64,000 nt of DNA from Orobanche coerulescens (Eukaryota; Streptophyta; Magnoliopsida; Lamiales; Orobanchaceae): the NCBI GenBank assembly GCA_033398695.1, contig CM065802.1:75812096-75876095 (forward strand). The letters run 5' to 3'. Each line of letters starts with the position of its first letter. Positions within the stretch are counted from its first letter, which is position 1. The position numbers and the translations under genes were made by a program. The notes under the pieces are model-generated. The model ran no database searches. It saw nothing but the letters and a program-made list of their open reading frames with translations, and was not told the DNA's origin. Below are positions 32,108-43,594 of the stretch, one piece after another.

Positions 32108-34954
32108 TGTAATACCCGTGATTTTGATTTCCGGTAATTTATTTTTTTTCGGCGGAAGTCCGTTTTGACGACTCTCTCATGACCGTTTCGTCATTCTGAG
32201 AATGATTAATTCTGCACTTTTTGTCATCCGAGTTCGTTTCGGTGTCGTTTTGTTGAGTTCCGTGCTTTTTAGTGGTTTTTCCGCACTTGAGTTCGATTCT
32301 TGCGAATCTCGTCCGAAACTGTTGTTTCGACTTTCTCGTAAGTTCATTTAATGTTAATATTCATGTTGCGAGCTTTGTCTTGGTGTTTCGATCACGTATC
32401 GTGATTTTCGGGCGTTTTGGGCCATTTTCGTAATTTCCCAAAGTTTGGGGTAATTACTTTCCGTTGTCGAATTTCGAGCCTTGGTAGTCGGAATCGTGTG
32501 TTCTATTAGTGCTCGGATTCGTCTTTTGAGTACTTCGTAACCGTATCTTCGATTCGTACTCAAGTTCGGGTTTCGGGTCGTTCGGGCCGTCGGAGTTGGT
32601 CGGCGAGTCATGGCGGGCATGCTCGGGCCACCACTGGCCGAGTAACGTGCGGTAGTGACCGCGATTCGTCGTAAGGCGGTTACGTGACGTAAGGCCCTGG
32701 CGATAACGTGCGTAACGTTCCGCATTTTTCAGCAGGAGTTCGGCCATGGCGATTCGTCACGTAAGCCATGGCCGGTTACGTACGTAACCCGGCCGGCAGT
32801 CGGCCTATTTAAGGCCTGGCAGCGTTTTTCTTCAGCCATTTCTCACTTCTCTTCTTCTCTTCCGAGGCTTATGTTGTGCTAATCATGTATAGATTTTGTT
32901 GGACAATAAATCCATGAAGTTTGGAGGTTCATATCATCAATCATCCGTCCTATAACATCCTCCGATCTACCGAATCAGGTCAGATTTCCTAGAAATCTAG
33001 TTTTGGAGAATTTGGGTATTTTGGTTGTTTTCGTCCGATTAATCCGATTTAACTTAGGATTATGATGGATTGATGATTATTTAGATGTTTTATATCATTT
33101 CCCTTGTTATTCCATGGTTGGATCGTATCGATTCGTTATTTGGGTCGAGTTCTTGACCGACGCCTTGAAGGTGTCCGGTAAAATGTGTTAGAGGGGTTTT
33201 CGGGCGTTCTACGATTATTCTTCCTCGTATGATCGATGATTTATTGATTGTATGATGTTAGTCGTGTTTCTTGCGAAGAAACCGTGTTGAACCCTTTCGC
33301 TCGCCGCCGTCTTCCGTTTCGATAGCATTGGGCGTTTCGAAGCTTTCCGGTTGAGCCGTGTTCGTCGGGATACTTGCGTGCCGATTTTGAGGCAAGTACC
33401 TTGCCCATACTATTCTTGTTTTGTGAATATGATAATTGGTGATCGTCTTTATATATTTGTTTGATTGTTTAAAACGAGTTTTCAAAAGATTTGGTTAGCC
33501 TTGTTAAAGGCCCTCTTTCAAAATCGTGTGTGTTTTGTGATCGGTGTGTTTCTCGAACGAATATGTGAATCTTATGGACATGTTGGTGTTGATGATGCAC
33601 TTGGTAATTGCGTGTGGACGTATATTGTTTCATTTCGGTGCATTGTGGTTGACGTGTTGTTTTACTAAGTGTTTGATGCCTCCAGGTGAATTGTTTGGAT
33701 ATCCTCGGTGAGATATATTACTCGTGCTTGTGATTTGTTTAGCTAGCCAGTGCGGGAGGGTCCTTCGAGGCCTCGTGCGGGAATCTATGATATTACTCTG
33801 TTCCCAAGGCGATGCTTATGTTGTGATTTGTTTAGCTAGCCAGTGCGGGAGGGTCCTTCGAGGCCTCGTGCGGGAATCTATGATATTACTCTGTTCCCAA
33901 GGCGATGCTTATGTTGTGATTTGTTTAGCTAGCCAGTGCGGGAGGGTCCTTCGAGGCCTCGTGCGGGAATCTATGATATTACTCTGTTCCCAAGGCGATG
34001 CTTATGTTGTGATTTGTTTAGCTAGCCAGTGCGGGAGGGTCCTTCGAGGCCTCGTGCGGGAATCTATGATATTACTCTGTTCCCAAGGCGATGCTTATGT
34101 TGTGATTTGTTTAGCTAGCCAGTGCGGGAGGGTCCTTCGAGGCCTCGTGCGGGAATCTATGATATTACTCTGTTCCCAAGGCGATGCTTGTGCATGATTA
34201 CGTTGTGTTGATTTTATGTCCGTTGAGGACACGTGATGTTGGGCTCTGGCCCTGTGAATTGTTGTCGGTTTTCTATTTGCGAAAATAAAACCTTTGGGCT
34301 GTGACCCTGTTGATTTTGGAAAGAGAAGGATTTGATAAACCTAATTTGTTTTCTATTAAAACTCCCGAGGGTATTTTAAACCATTTTGCAAACCATTCTC
34401 GTTATTTGTGATCTTTCGGATTTGGAAAGTTTTACTCAAATTCTTGCCTCGGGAAGTATTCATTTCGTGGTATTTTAATCTTTAAGGATTCCTGGTTATT
34501 GTTATTCGTGGAACTTGAATTATATGGCTCGTATTTGCACTTTGTATTTGCACTAGCAAGACAGTGGAGTTTTGCTAACCCCCGAGTATTCGGGGGGTGG
34601 ATGTCTGTTTTTGCATTCAGGTTTTGGAGCATAGCACAGGGTCGGCACGAAGGATGATGAAAGATGAACGATACTAATCACACGAGGATCCGTATGATGT
34701 TATTGGTTTAGTTGCATTTTATTTCCGCTGCAGTATTCTTTCCCCGTTGTACGGGAGTGTGTTGTATTCGACCCCTGCGTGGGCATGCATTGTAATTGAG
34801 TTATATGTATTTAGTGAAAGGCCAAATCGGTCTACTGAGTCTTTTTAGCCTTAAAGGCATTGTCGAGTTGTTCGTTTGTTGTTACCAGCCTGGTAGATCC
34901 TTGAGGAAAGGTTCTACGGCGTGTAATATCCCTGAGCGGATTGGGGGTGTTACA
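32108..34954 (+). repeat. 5' LTR of element B
   Basis: 2847 bp. Palindrome GGTTACGTACGTAACC (32774-32789) within a cluster of CGTCGTAAGG and TTACGTGACGTAA motifs (about 32640-32800). TATTTAAG at 32806-32813 is the likely TATA. Five 93-bp tandem units follow. Confidence 0.9.
33730..34194 (+). repeat. 93-bp tandem repeat, five units (5' LTR of B)
   Basis: Unit starts GTGATTTGTTTAGCTAGCCA, period 93 (33730, 33823 and so on). The five units are almost identical. Since 93 is a multiple of three, a 31-residue repeat stays open over 157 codons, but nothing suggests translation. Each unit holds CCTTCGAGG and GAGGCCTC palindromes. Confidence 0.95.
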
Positions 34955-37711
34955 TAAATGGTATCGGAGCTTAGGTTGTGGAAACCTAGGCTGTTGGGTC
35001 AGTGGTGTCTATTGAGTTTTTGTCTCGTCGGATTTTATCTGACTGAGTCGTGTCGCGACGCGTCGTCTGATTTGGTTTGTTGTGATTAGTATCGTGGGGC
35101 GATCATCATCTTCGTGCGACCTGTGGATGTATGTCTCCCTTCTTTGTGTTGTGCCTCGTGTGACACGAGCTATTTTTTTGATTATGAGTTAATTGACGGA
35201 ATCCTCTTATGGATTTTGATTTCGTGATATGTGATTATTTGACTCCCATTTTTCGTTCATATGAGGAGTAGTGTTGCTGTCTTGTGCATGTTTGACTTTA
35301 TTTATTTTATCCGCTGCGTGAGTTCTTCTGTAATGGCTTTCGGTATTTTACCGACTGAGTTTTATTTTGAAAACCGATTCCCTTAACCGAGTTGTGGCAT
35401 TATGGCCTTGATCGTTTTGGCGAAATTCTTATGACGGTATTTAGTATTTTCTAAATGACTTTTGTAAGTTTTTGAAATATTACCGTCATCGGCCTTTTTG
35501 ACGTTTTTGTGAATGGTTTTTAGCCTGGTGGGTTCCGACGCGGGACACACGGTGCTATAGTGTTCCGTGTAAGTACCCAAAATTTTTGGGGCATTCTAGC
35601 CCATTGAATTATTTTTGAAAACCCTGAGTATCTTAGAAAATTAAAATTCGAGACGTACTTTTAAAACGAATTATTTTCTTGCGGTGTTTTCAAGGTGTTT
35701 TCTAATGCCGCAATACATTTCAAAAATTTTCCGGTTGAGGACCAAAAATATTTTGAGATATTTTCAAATGCAGTTGCTTAGACCCAAGGGTCGAATATTT
35801 TTGAGATTTTTTCACTAAAAGAAAGGTGTCCTCATTTTTGTTCAAACGCAAGATGACTTTCAAAGTCTCGATAATGGTGTTTGTACTACTTTTTGTAAAA
35901 TGATACTCAAGATCAATTGTTGTTTCCAAACTGTTTTCAAAAGGTGGTTTTTGTTTTTAAAACCTATCATTCCTGTTTGCGGACCGGAAATGCGTGTATG
36001 GTTTTCGAACTTTCGTTACGGTGTTAATCCCGAATTGTGATTGAATTGGTGGCGTGAGCGTCGAGTCGTTCGCCACGCATATATTTTGTTAGCCCTTGTG
36101 GGAGGTGTGGTGACGATCCTTAATGTTGTCATTTCGTGGTGGCTTGCGTGTTTCACGCACCTGTGTGAGCTGTTAAAGCTTGGGTTTCTACGTTTGTGTA
36201 CATATGTGATTGTTTCATAATGTTTGTAATTATGTGCTGGTTATTGTTCGGGCCGTTGAGGTCGCCGAACGATACCGTCATTGCTGTAGTGTTTGTGTGT
36301 ATTATTTTACGATGATAATCGTTGTATATGATATGTATTATGATTCCTTGTTGTCCGAGTTGGCATCTCCGCTATGTTGTTTTGCGACGTTATGCCCCAT
36401 CAGATCTAGTATTTGTATTTTCGGTATGCCGAGCCGAGGCGTTTCAACCGTGATGTGCCGGGCATGCACATGTAAATTTGTCCTTCTCGTCGGTAACACA
36501 TTTCAAGTGTGGACTCGAGGACACGAATTGATTTTGCGGGTGGCTACCGAGACTTTCGGAGTTCGCGCTTCAAAGACAAGTATCGAATCGGCTTTGAGAG
36601 GCCTTCAAGGATGTTTCGTCGGTTGCTTGTTGTGTCGTCACCTTGATTTATTTGTTGTGAGTTGCGGGGCGACCTTCTTTATAAGAGGTCGAATGTAGTA
36701 CCCGTGTTGTTTTTAGACTCTGCATTTTCTCTTTCCCGATTCTATCGACTCGCTCGTGTTCGTTGATACTTACCGAACTTGTTACGTATTTCGGTTTCAT
36801 TGATCGGACGAGGTGTGATCTTGTTTTGGGTCAATCTGTTATCATTTGTAACTTTCCGAGTTTGGTTCGATTCTTGTGAACCTTGTTCGGAAGTAACATC
36901 TTTGGTTCTACTAGTTCTTTTATTCGAAGTGGACTGGATCTTGAACTTTTGTATTTTCGACTGCCGACTCGTTTATGTTCGTTGACATTTCTGAGCTTGT
37001 CCTGCCCCTTGCTTTTGTTGATCGAACGAGTGTGGTATTATTTCGGAATAACTTGTTGTCGTTGTGACTTTTCTATTGCTATTCCCTTTCCTGTGGATCT
37101 TATATGAATGCACATCCTGTTGTTTTCACCGGATCATATATTGTCTCGAGTCGAGATGTGAACCTTGGGGTTGTTGTTTGAATTTTATTATCCTTCGTAT
37201 TTCGGACATGATTGTTCGATTTTTGTTGTCTCGATCATTTGTTTGTTCGGTTTTGTTCTCGTTTCGTGATTGTTGAGCGTTCAGGCTCCTTCCTAATTCC
37301 CTTAAGTTCGGGAAATTAGTCTCGTTTTCGATCTTCCAACCCTTGAGCGGTGGAATTCCGTATTTGTTCAGCGATTGGCTCGCGTTTTGATTGATGTACC
37401 GTTGGGTTGGTCAATCGTATTGATTTTCGTTCGTTGCGTTTTGTGATTGTTCGGATAATTGACTTGATTGTATTATCCATTTGATGACGCTTGTCACTTG
37501 TTGGTTCTATTATATCCCTAACGGCGACGTTGTGTTGGTCGTCGTGGAGCGTGTTTTCACACCGTATATTCCGTTGCGTTGTTTGTAACGTTTCGCCGTT
37601 TGGCATTAGTTACGCGTTTCTTGCGTATCTCATTGAGTTTTCCTGGCGGGATATTGCTTCTCCCTACTTATTTTAAGTTTCGGGACGAAACTTCTTTTAA
37701 GGAGGGTAGAA
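34955..37711 (+). other. Interior of element B, no intact ORF
   Basis: 2.76 kb with primer site at its start and the AGTTTCG-GGA-CGAAACT pair (37676-37692) plus polypurine tract (37699-37711) at its end. Near 36505-36540 a CFKCGLEG-like reading in shifted frames may be the ghost of a Gag zinc knuckle; weak. No RT, integrase or protease motif seen on either strand. Confidence 0.6.
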
Positions 37712-40541
37712 TGTAATACCCGTGATTTTGATTTCCGGTAATTTATTTTTTTTCGGCGGAAGTCCATTTTGACGACTCTCTCATGACCGTTTCGTCATTC
37801 TGAGAATGATTAATTCTGCACTTTTTGTCATCCGAGTTCGTTTCGGTGTCGTTTTGTTGAGTTCCGTGCTTTTTAGCGGTTTTTCCGCACTTGAGTTCGA
37901 TTCTTGCGAATCTCGTCCGAAACTGTTGTTTCGACTTTCTCGTAAGTTCATTTAATGTTAATATTCATGTTGCGAGCTTTGTCTTGGTGTTTCGATCACG
38001 TATCGTGATTTTCGGGCGTTTTGGGCCATTTTCGTAATTTCCCAAAGTTTGGGGTAATTACTTTCCGTTGTCGAATTTCGAGCCTTCGGGTAGTCGGAAT
38101 CGTGTGTTCTATTAGTGCTCGGATTCGTCTTTTCGAGTACTTCGTAACCGTATCTTCGATTCGTACTCAAGTTCGGGTTTCGGGGTCGTTCGGGCCGTCG
38201 GAGTTGGTCCCGGCCGAGTCATGGCCGGGCATGCTCGGGCCAGCCCAGCCCTGGCCGAGTAACGTGCGGTAGTGACCGGCGATTCGTCGTAAGGCGATTC
38301 GTCGTAAGGCCACGGCGTGCGTGCGTAACGTTAGGCATTTTTCAGCAGGAGTTCGGCCATGGCGATTCGTCGTAAGCCGTGGCGATTACGTCGTAACCGT
38401 GGCATCGGCTATTTAAGGCACAGCGGCGTTTTTCTTCAGCCATTTCTCACTTCTCTTTTTCTCTTCCGAGGCTTATGTTGTGCTAATCATGTATAGATGT
38501 TGTTGGACAATAAATCCATGAAGTTTGGAGGTTCATATCATCAATCATCCGTCCTATAACATCCTCCGATCTACCGAATCAGGTCAGATTTCCTAGAAAT
38601 CTAGTTTTGGAGAATTTGGGTATTTTGGTTGTTTTCGTCCGATTAATCCGATTTAACTTAGGATTATGATGGATTGATGATTATTTAGATGTTTTATATC
38701 ATTTCCCTTGTTATTCCATGGTTGGATCGTATCGATTCGTTATTTGGGTCGAGTTCTTGACCGACGCCTTGAAGGTGTCCGGTAAAATGTGTTAGAGGGG
38801 TTTTCGGGCGTTCTACGATTATTCTTCCTCGTATGATCGATGATTTATTGATTGTATGATGTTAGGGTCGTGTTTCTTGCGAAGAAACCATGTTGAACCC
38901 TTTCGTTCGTCGTCGTCTTCCGTTTCGATAGCATTGGGCGTTTGAAGCTTTAGGTTGAGCCGTGTTCGTCGGGATACTTGCGTGCCGATTTTGAGGCAAG
39001 TACCTTGCCCATACTATTCTTGTTTTGTGAATATGATAATTGGTGATCGTCTTTATATATTTGTTTGATTGTTTAAAACGAGTTTTCAAAAGATTTGGTT
39101 AGCCTTGTTAAAGGCCCTCTTTCAAAATCGTGTGTGTTTTGTGATCGGTGTGTTTCTCGAACGAATATGTGAATCTTATGGACATGTTGGTGTTGATGAT
39201 GCACTTGGTAATTGCGTGTGGACGTATATTGTTTCATTTCGGTGCATTGTGGTTGACGTGTTGTTTTACTAAGTGTTTGATGCCTCTGGGTGAATTGTTT
39301 GGATATCCTCGGTGAGATATATTACTCGTGCTTGTGATTTGTTTAGCTAGCCAGTGCGGGAGGGTCCTTCGAGGCCTCGTGCGGGAATCTATGATATTAC
39401 TCTGTTCCCAAGGCGATGCTTATGTTGTGATTTGTTTAGCTAGCCAGTGCGGGAGGGTCCTTCGAGGCCTCGTGCGGGAATCTATGATATTACTCTGTTC
39501 CCAAGGCGATGCTTATGTTGTGATTTGTTTAGCTAGCCTGATGGGAGGGTCCTTCGAGGCCTCGTGCGGGAATCTATGATATTACTCTGTTCCCAAGGCG
39601 ATGCTTATGTTGTGATTTGTTTAGCTAGCCAGTGCGGGAGGGTCCTTCGAGGCCTCGTGCGGGAATCGATGAGATTACTGTTCCCAAGGCGATGCTTATG
39701 TTGTGATTTGTTTAGCTAGCCGATGCGGGAGGGTCCTTCGAGGCCTCGTGCGGGAATCTATGATATTACTCTGCTCCCAAGGCGATGCTTGTGCATGATT
39801 ACGTTGTGTTGATTTTATGTCCGTTGAGGACACGTGATGTTGGGCTCGCCCTGTGAATTGTTGTCGGTTTTCTATTTGCGAAAATAAAACCTTTGAAATG
39901 ACCTGTTGATTTTGGAAAGAGAAGGATTTGATAAACCTAATTTGTTTTCTATTAAAACTCCGAGGGTATTTTAAACCATTTTGCAAACCATTCTCGTTAT
40001 TTGTGATCTTTCGGATTTGGAAAGTTTTACTCAAATTCTTGCCTCGGAAGTATTCATTTCGTGGTATTTTAATCTTTAAGGATTCTGGTTATTGTTATTC
40101 GTGGAACTTGAATTATATGGCTCGTATTTGCACTTTGTATTTGCACTAGCAAAACAGTGGAGTTTGCTAACCCCGAGTATTCGGGGTGGATGTCTGTTTG
40201 CATTCGGGTTTTGGAGCATAGCACGGGGTCGGCACGAAGGATGATGAAAGATGAACGATACTAATCACACGAGGATCCGTATGATGTTATTGGTTTAGTT
40301 GCATTTTATTTCCGCTGCAGTATTCTTTCCCGTTATGCGGGAGTGTGTCAGTATTCGACCCCTGCGTGGGCATGCATTGTAATTGAGTTATATGTATTTA
40401 TTGAAAGGCCAAATCGGTCTACTGAGTCTTTTTAGCCTTAAAGGCATTGTCGAGTTGTTCGTTTGTTGTTACCAGCCTGGTAGATCCTTGAGGAAAGGTT
40501 CTACGGCGTGTAATATCCCTGAGCGGATTGGGGGTGTTACA
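37712..40541 (+). repeat. 3' LTR of element B
   Basis: 2830 bp; TATTTAAG at 38410-38417. The 93-bp units (39334 to about 39795) number five and are less uniform than in the 5' LTR. Many single-base and homopolymer-length differences from the 5' LTR. Confidence 0.9.
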
Positions 40542-40879
40542 GAGATACCCTGATATGTGAGTTATGTGGCTCTACCGATGTGGTAGTAGTGGGGCTGTCA
40601 GGTTATGACAATCTGGACAGTCGGGTTTTGTGAGTCGTAATATTAGTACGACTGCACGAGTCATTCATTCATCGAGTCGTCAGTTGGGACTAGTATCGTG
40701 AGACCTCGAAGCTTCGTATGACCTGTGTAAGGACTCGATTCTCTTTATGTTCATACCTTCATCATGTCATTAATTGTTCATGTTTGTTGAAACATATATG
40801 TGATATTAGTGTTATGATTGATTCATGACTAATTGTTTTGGAGCACGTGTGACTTGTGTAAGCATTAAGGATCAACTCA

Positions 40880-41360
40880 TTCATCAGTTGATAATCCTCA
40901 ATCATCATTTTGATTCATCACTCAGTTAATTCATTCATCACTTAGTTAATTCATTCATCACTTAGTCAATGTCATTACTCAGATAATTCATTCATCACTC
41001 AGTCAATGTCATTACTCAGATAATTCATTCATCACTCAGTTAATTCATTCATCACCCCGTCAATATCATTCATCACTCAGTTAATTCATTCCTCACTCAG
41101 TCAATATCATTACTCAGATAATTCATTCATCACTCTGTTAATTCACTAATCACTCAGTCAATCTCATTGTCCAATCAATTTATTCATCACTCAGTCAATC
41201 TCATTGATTCAGTCAATTCATTCATCACTCAGTTAATCTCATCGCTCAGTTGATTCATTCATCACTCAGTCAATTTCATCGCTCAGTTAATTCATTATCA
41301 CTCAGTCAATCTCATTGTTCAATTAATTCATTAACCATCCAGTCCATCTCACGGTTCAGT
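40880..41360 (+). repeat. ATTCATTCATCACTCAGT low-complexity repeat
   Basis: About 480 bp of degenerate repeats built from TTCATTCATCACTCAGTTAA and CAATCTCATTGCTCAGT, in the leader of element C upstream of gag. Confidence 0.85.
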
Positions 41361-41624
41361 TGTTGATCTGTGAATCAAATTTTCAACCTTGTTAACTTGT
41401 TCAAGGTAATCATTTCAGGAATTTCATCAGATAGTCTTGTCACCTCACTTGATCTTTCATGCGATCTTATCGTATTCCGACGTCATGTCGACGATCGTTT
41501 TATTTCATTATTAATGCATTCATTGTGTTAGAGTGTGTATGCTCATTGTTATCATTCCGTCTCGTAATCATAATGCGATCTTCATGCGAGATCTATAATC
41601 ATCATGTGGCTTTCCTGCTTCAGT

Positions 41625-42782
41625 ATGGATAGAGCTGTCAGAGGACGCGGGGGAGAAGGCCGCGGTGCGGGCCGAAACCCAGGACCTCATGTGAATACCC
41701 GCGCGAATGTGAGGGATAGCATTTATTCATCAGATAGCGGGGCTACTCATTCATCAGCAGATAATCAGTCGCTGTGAGGGATTCGTACCCGAGAGGCATC
41801 TCACTCGGAAGGTGTTCGGGTTGACCCATTCATATTTATGCAGGGCATGATGGCCCAGATGACTCATATGACGCAGATAGTGGAGGCCATGCAGACCTCG
41901 ATGGTTTGTGGTCCACCGCAACAGGGATTCCAGGTGCCGTTTCATGGACAGACTGGGGGAGTGAATCAGATTGTTGGCGATATCTCTCGTCAGAGGCTGC
42001 CTACTTTTGAGGGTTCGTTAGAACCAGTTGATATTGTTCATTGGCTTGAGCATTTTGATAAACTCTTCGACATGGTTCAGTGTCCGGAAGAGAGTAAAGT
42101 GGCAGTAGCGGCTTATTACTTGATTAAGGGTGCTTATTCGTGGTGGCTTTCTGTGAAACCCACCGATCGCGATTGTGGTTGGAGTGAGTTCAAGACCCTC
42201 ATGTTAGAGAGGTATTATCCGGCTCCACTTCGTGAAGCCAAGTTATCAGAGGTTTTGAACCCCGAATCCGTCGAGGACGAGGGTGTTATTGTCATTGCTG
42301 AGAAGTTTCAGGGACTACTTCAGTTTGCTTCGTCAGTTATCCGTACTGAGGCGAATAAGATCAAATATTTTAGCAAGAGGCTAAATCCGCAGTTGAGGAT
42401 GCAGTTGTTCAATCACAATTGTAGTTCACTTAGCGAATTCATCGGGAAGGCTCTTGGAGCAGAGCTTTTGATCAAGGAGCTTACTCAGAAGCATCCTTCA
42501 GTTTCTTCGGGTGAGAGGACTAGAATGCCGGCTCGTTCAGAGGGACATCGGGCCCCGACGACCAAGGGGTCGTTTTCTAGTCGTCTTCATGCTGGGATAG
42601 CATTTTCCTCTCAGGTGACGAGTTCGACTGTTGTTTGCTTTAACTGTGATTCAACAGGTCACGTTAGTACCCGGTGTACGGTGCCAGCTTTTGTTTGTTT
42701 TCTGTGTGGGAGGCAGGGATACCGGCATAAATACTGCAGGAGTTCTAGTGCCAGTAAATCTAAAAAGAACTCAAGGGCCTAG
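41625..42782 (+). pseudogene. Gag of element C, one premature stop
   Basis: ATG at 41625 opens MDRAVRGRGGEGRGAGRNPG, an RG-rich leader like those of A and D. The frame is interrupted by TGA at 41775-41777 (codon 51) and continues unbroken to 42782. The Retrotrans_gag domain follows: DISRQRLPTFEG, VDIVHWLEHFDKLF, YYLIKGAYSWW, EFKTLMLERYYP. Near the C-terminus are two zinc knuckles: CFNCDSTGHVSTRC is intact; CFLCGRQGYRHKYC has Tyr where His is expected. Without the stop it would be 385 residues. No protease or polymerase follows, so the element is gag-only. An internal ATG at 41838 would give 314 residues after the stop. Confidence 0.85.
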
Positions 42783-43580
42783 AGAGACTTCGTTACTCCA
42801 TCCCGTGCATCATCCAAGGGACCCTATCAGGCCTCGAGGGCCAGAGGTAAGGACATTCATCACCAGTTTGAACAAGTTAATTCTTGTTCGTTAGTAGTAT
42901 AATCATTCATTTCGTTGTCGTTCATTCATTCATATAATTCATTCATCATACATCAATCATGTTGAGACTTGTCATCATGAAACTAATCATTCAATTCATG
43001 AGGAACAACGGTTCCAATAATTTCACTTGAACTATCACTCATGACGTTATTAATTCACCTTGGTGAGTCATTCTTAATCCTTGTCGGATTTATAGTCATT
43101 TATCATTCATCATTCATTTTAGTCACTTTCATTCTCATGACCTTCTGAGATCATATTTAGCGGCGAGTTCATTTTCGGATATACCTTAAATCATTGAGAT
43201 AGAGGAGATCGATGATATGGAAGGATATCGATGTTGGGTACATTTGAGGTGTAACCTTGTTTTTGGATGACTGTGTAAATCTATCCGTAATAATGTATCG
43301 TGACTGTAGATCATTTATTGTTGATCTATTTTATGATGATCATATTCGAGAATCTTGAGATTTGGGTCATTTGTTGAGAATTCGTCCCTTTGGCGTTGTA
43401 CTCAAGATTTCGTGATAATTTGGAAATCGTTCACTGTGATTCGAGACGTCAAGTCTTGGGGACTTGGGCGTGCGATTGATTTGGTCCCGAGGACTATTTG
43501 GGCATTATTGTTTTCAGATCATGATGGATAGTTCATATCCCGAGTTATTTACCCTTAGTTTCGAGGACGAAAATCTTTTT
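42783..43580 (+). other. 3' noncoding interior of C
   Basis: No pol motif. Ends with TTTCG-AGGA-CGAAA (43559-43572), the C version of the hairpin seen in A, B and D. Confidence 0.6.
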
Positions 43581-43594
43581 AAGGGGGGGGAGTA
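43581..43594 (+). other. Polypurine tract of C
   Basis: AAGGGGGGGGAGTA directly before the 3' LTR. Confidence 0.85.

Larger units (their letters stand above)
32108..40541 (+). mobile_element. LTR element B: Ty3-related LARD without clear coding region
   Basis: 5' LTR 32108-34954 and 3' LTR 37712-40541, TGTAATACCC..GGGTGTTACA. Perfect TSD GAGAT (32103-32107, 40542-40546). Primer site TGGTATCGGAGC (34959-34970, one base from the usual Met site). The LTR start is clearly related to that of A over about 200 bp. Nested in element C, so younger than C. Confidence 0.92.

Noticed and set aside
33724..34197. 157-codon open frame with a 31-residue repeat
   Set aside because: Produced by the 93-bp tandem repeat, whose period is a multiple of three; it lies in an LTR and changes in the sister LTR.
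36210..36698. 162-codon frame inside element B
   Set aside because: No domain recognised; composition like the noncoding flanks. At most it overlaps a ghost of a zinc knuckle in other frames.
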